From Candidatus Omnitrophica bacterium CG1_02_40_15 (GTDB lineage: Bacteria; Omnitrophota; Gorgyraeia; Gorgyraeales; Gorgyraeaceae), in the NCBI GenBank assembly GCA_001871815.1, contig MNVP01000081.1:1-9963 (forward strand): a stretch of DNA of 9,963 bases. Direction: 5' to 3'. Below the pieces are notes generated by a model that was not told where the DNA came from, ran no database searches, and worked only from the letters and a program-made list of their open reading frames with translations. Numbering within the stretch: the first letter of the stretch is position 1; each line of letters begins with the position of its first letter. A program made the position numbers and the translations under genes. This document shows positions 5,534 to 9,963 of this stretch, piece after piece.

Positions 5534-6898
5534 TCAAACAACTACCCTATTTTTGCCAAGGGACTTGGCATTACGCATAAGCTTCTCTGCCTTCTCCATA
5601 AGCTCATCTGCTGTGGAGCCGTCTATAGGATTTTCGCTCACGCCTATACTTACAGTAAATTTTTTATCAGGCCTGATTGGGTTTCCAAGCTTATCTTCTA
5701 TTTTTTTTCTTATCTCCTCAGCAACGTTGGCAGATTGCCTTTTATTTCTCTCCGGCAATATCACTGCAAATTTATCATCTGATAAACGGCCTACCTTATC
5801 AATTTCTGTCACAGAACTCTTCAAAATAACGCCTGTCTCTTTTAAAAACGCATCCCGCCTCGCTTCACTGCCAGTTGCATAAAAATTCTTAAAATCATCT
5901 ATGTCCACCAGAAGATATCCGCATGGCCTTTGGTATACAATAGCTCTTTTTATCTCTTCGCCAAGCCTGGTTTTCATATAATTATAGTTATGAAGGCCTG
6001 TTACATCATCAGTTATAGAAAGCTCTTTCGATCTTTTAATAAGAATATCATTTTCAATAGCTATGGAAATCTGCTTGGCAAATAATTTCAGGAGTTCTTT
6101 CTCATCATCTGCAAAAATAAAATCTTTCTCGTTATTCCCGGCTACAAGCATCCCGTATGATTTCCCTGCGACTGTTATAGGCGTAAGCGCAATATTTTTT
6201 AACCCTATTTTTTTTGCTAAAATATCCGAAGACATTTCAGGCTGTTCTAATTTCAATTCAGATGCCTTATTTCCTTCAAGATTACAACTAGATACCACAG
6301 CGTATTCTTTTGATTCCTCATTCATAAGCATTACTAATGTTGTTGAGTTATTTTCTATATCTGATACTTTCTGTATTATAAAATCCAGGGTGCTGTTTAG
6401 TTCTTTTGAAGATGAGATAAGATTCCCTATTTGTAAAAGCCCTGAGAGCGCGAGGACTTTTTTATTTATCTCCAGGTTTATCAGCTTTGTTTTTTCCCCA
6501 TAGGCCCTTAATTCCTCCATATTTTCTTTTATCTTCCGGGTCATAATGTTCAGGGATTTACTCAAGTCTCCAACCTCGTCTTCCCGGTTTATATCTATAC
6601 CTTTTGTCATATCGCCTGCTGCTAATTTTTTCGCCTCTTCTGCCATTTTTATAACAGGGCCTATCATCTCTTTCGTGACATAAAGGCCCAGGATAGATAT
6701 TACTATAGATATAAACAATATAAAGCTTATATTGCCTAAACTAAGGCCAAAAAATAAATTTATATTGGGGAAGATATATGTTATAACAAGCCATGCGCAT
6801 ACCAATATCGGAATAAGCGACATAAGAGCAAATGCTATCATGGTTTTATATCTCAGGCCTTTTGGAAACATTGACATATCCTTTAATAAATTTATCAT
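5534..6898 (-). CDS. Membrane HAMP-GAF protein with degenerate GGDEF domain
   Basis: This 454-residue protein resembles a diguanylate cyclase but probably does not make c-di-GMP. Two hydrophobic spans (about 19-43 and 53-75) anchor it with almost no periplasmic loop. They are followed by a HAMP linker (about 76-125, with IGPVIKMAEEAKKLAAGDM and EDEVGDLSKSLN), a coiled segment, a GAF domain (about 140-285) and a GGDEF fold (about 293-454, starting SITDDVTGLHNYNYM). The active-site signature is SDDKF (373-377) instead of GG[D/E]EF, the usual GHxxGD stretch reads SEARRD, and the inhibitory-site Arg is a Thr (TEID, 364-367). The fold otherwise looks conserved (VDIDDFKNF, FTVSIGVSE, LMRNAKSLGKN). 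A receptor or signalling scaffold role is inferred. The ATG at 6898 follows a strong GGAGG by 5 bases. The gene has its own promoter and precedes pilT. Confidence 0.88.
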   Translation of the reverse strand: MINLLKDMSMFPKGLRYKTMIAFALMSLIPILVCAWLVITYIFPNINLFFGLSLGNISFILFISIVISILGLYVTKEMIGPVIKMAEEAKKLAAGDMTKGIDINREDEVGDLSKSLNIMTRKIKENMEELRAYGEKTKLINLEINKKVLALSGLLQIGNLISSSKELNSTLDFIIQKVSDIENNSTTLVMLMNEESKEYAVVSSCNLEGNKASELKLEQPEMSSDILAKKIGLKNIALTPITVAGKSYGMLVAGNNEKDFIFADDEKELLKLFAKQISIAIENDILIKRSKELSITDDVTGLHNYNYMKTRLGEEIKRAIVYQRPCGYLLVDIDDFKNFYATGSEARRDAFLKETGVILKSSVTEIDKVGRLSDDKFAVILPERNKRQSANVAEEIRKKIEDKLGNPIRPDKKFTVSIGVSENPIDGSTADELMEKAEKLMRNAKSLGKNRVVV

Positions 6899-6923
6899 AT
6901 AACCCTCCGTATCATTAATTCAA

Positions 6924-6952
6924 AGTATACAATACAATCCGCCCAACTTCAA
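6924..6952 (-). promoter_or_regulatory. Sigma70-type promoter for the GGDEF-like gene and possibly the pil operon
   Basis: In the minus-strand sense, TTGAAG (6952-6947) and TATACT (6929-6924) are separated by exactly 17 bases. This matches TTGACA/TATAAT at 4 of 6 and 5 of 6 positions. The -35 box overlaps the stop codon of the radical SAM gene, and the predicted start lies about 20 bases before the GGDEF-like ATG. This is the only minus-strand gap in the window without a hairpin repeat, consistent with a transcription unit starting here. Confidence 0.6.
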
Positions 6953-8604
6953 GGACTAACCTTTATAAACTCCCACGGCAAAACTTCGCCTTCGTCTTTT
7001 TTCTTCAAATAAACTTCCGGGTCGATGCCTGTTTCCTGAAAAGCCTGATCCCACAGATTATAATTAAAATGTTCTGTCCACGCCTGAAGCCTCAGGCCTT
7101 TTTCCCACGCCTTCAATATAACCTTTCCAACACTTCTATCGCCTCTGGCCAGAACTGCTTCAATCCTGCTCGTTCTGGCATCATGAAAATTTATTTTCAT
7201 ATTGCGTAGGGGGCGGTCGCGACCGCCCCCTACCTCAATCTTAGAATACAGATATCTCTTTTTCTCTTCCAATATATCCAAATCCTCCATCCCCTCCCTT
7301 TCAAAATCAGAATGCGGTTTTGGTATAAAAGGATTCACGCTTAAATTTACCCCATTAGAAAGTCTCCGACTTCTAACGGGGTGAACATTTCTTATTTTCC
7401 CTGCTAAATCTATTATTGCATCCAGATCTTCATAGGTTTCGCCGGGAAGGCCTGTCATGAAATAAAGTTTTACTTTCCTCCATCCTGAATTTAACGCTAG
7501 CCTGGATTTTTCTATAATTTCAGCATCTGTTATTTCTTTATTCAAAGTGCGCCTCAGGCGTTCACTGCCTGCTTCAGGGGCAAATGTAAGCCCTGCTCTT
7601 TTCAATGTGTCCATGCTGTTATGCTCCTCAAAAGTGCCTACCCTTAAAGAAGGGAGCGATATTTTTACGCCAAGCGGTTTAAATTTTTCTTGCAATCTTC
7701 TGGCAAGTTCTTCAATATACGGATAATCTCCTGACGAAAGGGATAATAAAGATATCTCCTCATATCCTGTGCTCTTTATGGATTCCTCTGCTATTTCCAT
7801 AATCCTTTTTACAGATCTGATCCTTAAGGGATGGAAGATTTTACATGCCTGGCAGAATTTGCATCCATGCGGGCAGCCGCGCATTATCTCTATCCCAATT
7901 CTGTCATGCACAATCTGTATATATGGGACAATTATACTCATAGGGAAAAAAGAATTGTCGAGGTCTTTGACAATACGTCGGTTAACAGTGAAAGGTGAAA
8001 GGTGAAAGGTGAAACTTGGAACATAGATTCCTTCTATTTTGGCAAGCGCCTTAAGTATTTCGTTCCTGGAACCTTCGACCTTAAACCTTAAACCTTTAAC
8101 CAACTTCGCTATTTCCAATATCGCTTCTTCCGCCTCTCCAATCACAAACACATCTATAAAATTCGCCAGCGGCTCAGGATTGAACGCGCACGGGCCTCCA
8201 GCTATTACAATAGGATAGTTATCGCCCCTATCTTTCGAATATAAAGGCACTCCTCCCATATCCAGCATATTCAAGATATCCGGATAATTCATCTCGTATT
8301 GAAGGGAAAAGCCGATGATATCAAATTCTTTTAAAGCATGAGACGACTCAAGCGATTGAAGTTTTTCTTTCCTATCTCTTAATCTCTTTTCCATATCAAG
8401 CCACGGAGCAAAAACCCTTTCGCAAATCACATCCTGCTCCCTGTTTAATAGACAATACAAAATCCTCATGCCCAGATGGCTCATGCCTATTTCATAAACA
8501 TCAGGAAACGAAAGCGCTATTTTCAAAGCGCCTTCATTCCATTCTTTATGGACCGCATTCCATTCGCTATTTATATATCTACCGGGCCTAGAAATTTCCA
8601 GCAT
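6949..8604 (-). CDS. B12-binding-type radical SAM protein (TIGR03960-like)
   Basis: This 551-residue protein belongs to the family of uncharacterised B12-binding-like radical SAM proteins often found beside rodA/mre or ribosomal L21 genes. The N-terminal half has the cobalamin-binding-like fold signatures (YEIGMSHLGMRILY, FDIIGFSLQYEMNYPDIL, VIAGGPCAFNPEPLANFIDV, VIGEAEEAI). The radical SAM [4Fe-4S] motif is C244-PHG-C248-KF-C251 within IEIMRGCPHGCKFCQA, and later blocks include PEAGSERLRRTLNKEI, YFMTGLPGETYEDL and the C-terminal LPWEFI. The substrate is unknown. I chose the ATG at 8604 (MLEISRPGRYI), preceded by GGGGTGG; a TTG start at 8619 would lie in hairpin P2. The reading frame contains two palindromic elements (residues about 408-419 and 458-467) and two heptamer tandem repeats (about 169-178 and 197-206), all apparently between conserved blocks. 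The usual partner gene (DUF2344/TIGR03936) is not next to it. Confidence 0.9.
   Translation of the reverse strand: MLEISRPGRYINSEWNAVHKEWNEGALKIALSFPDVYEIGMSHLGMRILYCLLNREQDVICERVFAPWLDMEKRLRDRKEKLQSLESSHALKEFDIIGFSLQYEMNYPDILNMLDMGGVPLYSKDRGDNYPIVIAGGPCAFNPEPLANFIDVFVIGEAEEAILEIAKLVKGLRFKVEGSRNEILKALAKIEGIYVPSFTFHLSPFTVNRRIVKDLDNSFFPMSIIVPYIQIVHDRIGIEIMRGCPHGCKFCQACKIFHPLRIRSVKRIMEIAEESIKSTGYEEISLLSLSSGDYPYIEELARRLQEKFKPLGVKISLPSLRVGTFEEHNSMDTLKRAGLTFAPEAGSERLRRTLNKEITDAEIIEKSRLALNSGWRKVKLYFMTGLPGETYEDLDAIIDLAGKIRNVHPVRSRRLSNGVNLSVNPFIPKPHSDFEREGMEDLDILEEKKRYLYSKIEVGGGRDRPLRNMKINFHDARTSRIEAVLARGDRSVGKVILKAWEKGLRLQAWTEHFNYNLWDQAFQETGIDPEVYLKKKDEGEVLPWEFIKVSP
7206..7233 (-). repeat. 28 bp perfect palindrome inside the radical SAM reading frame
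   Basis: GTAGGGGGCGGTCG (7206-7219) is followed directly by its exact reverse complement (7220-7233). The sequence is far more GC-rich than the surrounding gene and encodes V-GGG-R-D-R-P-L-R (residues 458-467). It lies between YLYSKI and MKINFHDARTSRIEAVLARG, where, from memory of the family, a short variable loop occurs. It looks like a dispersed palindromic element inserted in frame; other copies cannot be checked here. Confidence 0.9.
7349..7382 (-). repeat. 34 bp imperfect palindrome inside the radical SAM reading frame
   Basis: Outer arms ACCCC/GGGGT enclose TTAGAA/TTCTAA and an inner GTC/GAC around a 3-base loop, with one bulged A. The pair at 7354/7377 is A-C on the plus strand but U-G in the transcript. 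It encodes HPVRSRRLSNGV (residues 408-419), a hydrophilic stretch between AGKIRNV and NLSVNPFIPKPHSDF that looks like an insertion relative to the conserved family blocks. It is a second palindromic element of different sequence in the same gene. Confidence 0.85.
7988..8014 (-). repeat. Heptanucleotide tandem repeat (GTGAAAG) in coding sequence
   Basis: Three full copies of GTGAAAG and a fourth of six bases lie in tandem within the radical SAM gene, encoding part of SFTFHLSPFTVN (about residues 197-206). A unit of seven is out of phase with codons, so gain or loss of one unit would shift the frame. Confidence 0.9.
8071..8098 (-). repeat. Heptanucleotide tandem repeat (ACCTTAA) in coding sequence
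   Basis: Four tandem heptamers (ACCTTCG, ACCTTAA twice, ACCTTTA) lie within the radical SAM gene, encoding part of GLRFKVEGSRNE (about residues 169-178). Its position in a variable loop and its unit length mirror the repeat 56 bp further on in the plus-strand direction of decreasing coordinate. Confidence 0.85.
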
Positions 8605-8614
8605 ATCCACCCCA

Positions 8615-8655
8615 AACAACTTTACACTCTAACAATGTTAAAGTGTAAAGTTGTT
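8615..8655 (-). repeat. 41 bp hairpin element P2 in the rodA/radical SAM gap
   Basis: Arms AACAACTTTACACTCTAAC (8615-8633) and GTTAAAGTGTAAAGTTGTT (8637-8655) pair over 19 positions around a 3-base loop. The one imperfect pair (8629/8641) is C-A on the plus strand but G-U in minus-strand RNA. It begins 4 bases after the rodA stop codon and ends 10 bases before the radical SAM ATG. It is a diverged relative of P1 with several compensatory differences. No T-run follows it, so it is not an obvious terminator. Confidence 0.93.
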
Positions 8656-8659
8656 GATG

Positions 8660-9739
8660 TTATCTGTGTATTGCAATGCTCTCCAACAATCCCAAAGCTA
8701 TCATGGTAACTAAAAGCGATGAGCCGCCGTAACTCACAAGCAATAGAGGCAATCCAACGACTGGCATGAACCCCATTGTCATGCTGATATTCACTATCAC
8801 CTGAATTCCTATTATTGTAGCCATCCCGCATGCTGCAAGAACGCCACAGGGGTCATCTGTTTTTCTGGCTATCTCAAAAGCCCTTCTGACCATGATATAA
8901 TACAGGCCTATTAAAATTATACCGCCTACAAAACCCCATTCCTCTCCCGCCACTGAAAATATAAAATCTGTATGCCTCTCTGTTAAAAAATTCAACTGAT
9001 TCTGAGTGCCGCTGAGCCAGCCTTTTCCGAATACCCCGCCTGATCCGATTGCTATCCTGGATTGTATAACAGTGTATCCTGCGCCAAGAGGGTCTATGTC
9101 AGGGTTCATGAACACCATAAGCCGCTCTTTCTGATAATCCTTTAATAAAAACCAGGCAAGAGGAGACGCGGCCAAACTTCCTACTATTATAAAAAATAAA
9201 TATTTAAGCTTGATTCCCCAGATATATAAAAGCGTAAAAAATACAGGCACAAGCATAAGGGCAGTGCCCAGATCAGGCTGCGCAAGTATCAGGACAAATG
9301 GCGCCAGCATAATAAAAGAAGCCGTTACGATATTTTTAATCCCTTTTTCGCTCTTTTTTTCTGTGAGATATTGGATCAGAGCAAGCGTGATAAATAATTT
9401 GGCGAATTCAGAAGGCTGGAGATTAAAATAACCTAATTCAAGCCACCTTTGCGCGCCAAGCCTTTTAGACCCAAAGAAAAATACAACCAACAATAAAATA
9501 AGCGAAAGGAAATAAAATACATACCCAAGGCTTATAATTTTTCTGTAGTTTATGTTTATTATAACAATAAAAAATAGCGCTCCTATTAAAAACCATGCTA
9601 TCTGCCTTATTATAAAATCTATATTTTTTGAATAAGTGGCGCTAAAAAGAAATAAAAGCCCTATTACAAAAATGGCCACGCTGGTTCCCAGCAATACCCA
9701 GTCAAATTCTTTATATTTATGTTTCTTCAAATCTAACAT
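8660..9739 (-). CDS. rodA: RodA, SEDS-family peptidoglycan glycosyltransferase
   Basis: This 359-residue polytopic membrane protein has about ten hydrophobic spans. With a class B penicillin-binding protein it polymerises lipid II during lateral wall growth. The family landmarks are all present in order: GAQRWLELGYFNLQPSEFAKL, QPDLGTAL, DPLGAGYTVIQSRIAIGSGG, FGKGW with GTQ, FLTERHTDFIFSV, EEWGFVGG, and the C-terminal MGFMPVVGLPLLLVSYGGSS. D258 in HTDFIF corresponds to the catalytic Asp (D262) of E. coli RodA. The length is normal for RodA, and the lack of long cytoplasmic tails argues against FtsW. The start is the ATG at 9739 (MLDLKKHKYKEFDW), with only a poor ribosome binding site upstream. 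The gene is followed closely by the radical SAM gene, an association also seen in Clostridia as I recall it. Confidence 0.95.
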   Translation of the reverse strand: MLDLKKHKYKEFDWVLLGTSVAIFVIGLLFLFSATYSKNIDFIIRQIAWFLIGALFFIVIININYRKIISLGYVFYFLSLILLLVVFFFGSKRLGAQRWLELGYFNLQPSEFAKLFITLALIQYLTEKKSEKGIKNIVTASFIMLAPFVLILAQPDLGTALMLVPVFFTLLYIWGIKLKYLFFIIVGSLAASPLAWFLLKDYQKERLMVFMNPDIDPLGAGYTVIQSRIAIGSGGVFGKGWLSGTQNQLNFLTERHTDFIFSVAGEEWGFVGGIILIGLYYIMVRRAFEIARKTDDPCGVLAACGMATIIGIQVIVNISMTMGFMPVVGLPLLLVSYGGSSLLVTMIALGLLESIAIHR

Positions 9740-9927
9740 CAGTACTTTGTCAAAAAATATTTTCGTTTACGATTATTTTCAAAATTGTTGTTTATGTAAC
9801 TTTTGAATTTTCATAACTTACGTAAATACAATGCGTTGCGTCAAAATTACTATTGCTTTTTTGCCGTAACTTATGCTATTCTATGAGCATATGCAGCAAT
9901 CAAGCTATCTTAACAAAGGAGCAACGC
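9740..9927. promoter_or_regulatory. Divergent AT-rich control region between rodA and a plus-strand gene
   Basis: No coding sequence is evident in these 188 bases. They separate rodA (minus) from a plus-strand gene start and must carry both promoters. A motif [G/A]TAACTT recurs at 9796, 9813 and 9866. ATGCGTTGC (9831-9839) is exactly complementary to GCAACGCAT at the plus-strand start codon (9921-9929). For rodA I see only weak promoter candidates, for instance AATAAT at 9777-9772 on the minus strand without a good -35. Confidence 0.5.
9853..9882 (+). promoter_or_regulatory. Candidate extended -10 promoter for the plus-strand gene
   Basis: TTGCTT (9853-9858) and TATTCT (9877-9882) are 18 bases apart, and the -10 is preceded by TGC, an extended -10 signature. 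The start would fall near 9889, giving a leader of about 40 bases before the ATG at 9928. The matches are 4 of 6 at each box, so this is a moderate prediction. Confidence 0.4.
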
Positions 9928-9963
9928 ATGAACTATTCTACCATCAGGCCCACACGATTCATA
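9928..9963 (+). CDS. Unidentified plus-strand gene, N-terminal fragment
   Basis: An ATG at 9928 lies 6 bases after a strong AAAGGAG (9915-9921) and opens a frame reading MNYSTIRPTRFI before the window ends. The ribosome binding site, the spacing and a candidate promoter upstream make a real gene start likely. Twelve residues are too few to identify the product, and I do not recognise them. The gene is transcribed away from rodA. Confidence 0.6.
   Translation, partial: MNYSTIRPTRFI

Noticed and set aside
9928..9963. Plus-strand fragment as a transposase
   Set aside because: Twelve visible residues do not allow a family call, and no terminal inverted repeat of an insertion sequence can be shown within the window.

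Overview
The window is a tightly packed, almost entirely minus-strand stretch of a bacterial chromosome. It holds a type IV pilus/type II secretion-like motor cluster, a sensory GGDEF-like gene, a B12-binding radical SAM gene and the cell-shape gene rodA. One divergent plus-strand gene begins at the right edge. The genes show a diderm-style pilus system, a SEDS wall polymerase and many small palindromic repeats. That combination, with AT-rich intergenic DNA, fits an uncultured lineage such as the Omnitrophota, but no marker gene here settles the taxonomy, so this is a weak inference.

Layout in the direction of minus-strand transcription (high to low coordinates): rodA (9739-8660); a radical SAM protein of the TIGR03960 type (8604-6949); a promoter (6952-6924); a membrane HAMP-GAF-GGDEF-like protein with a broken GGDEF motif (6898-5534); pilT (5467-4400); a stand-alone MshEN domain protein (4250-3813); two tandem PilB/GspE ATPase genes (3683-1965 and 1826-195); and the first 19 codons of a pilC/gspF gene (59-1). 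PilB-type ATPases drive pilus extension, PilT retraction and PilC is the inner-membrane platform. The MshEN protein and the GGDEF-like protein suggest c-di-GMP-linked or formerly c-di-GMP-linked control of the motors.

The most unusual content is non-coding. Four copies of a 120-125 bp nested-hairpin repeat sit in the four consecutive gaps between pilT, mshEN, pilB2, pilB1 and pilC. All have the same orientation, and each nearly fills its gap. Two interior variants exist, and the stems show compensatory changes plus G-U pairs that mostly form in the minus-strand (transcript) sense. A second, unrelated 41-43 bp hairpin family occupies the gaps rodA/radical SAM and GGDEF/pilT, also with covarying stems. 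Six of the seven minus-strand gaps therefore hold a hairpin repeat; the seventh holds a good sigma70-type promoter.

The radical SAM gene carries two palindromic elements and two heptanucleotide tandem repeats inside its reading frame, apparently in loops between conserved blocks. The right end (9740-9927) is an AT-rich divergent control region leading to a plus-strand gene with a strong ribosome binding site, of which only 12 codons are visible.
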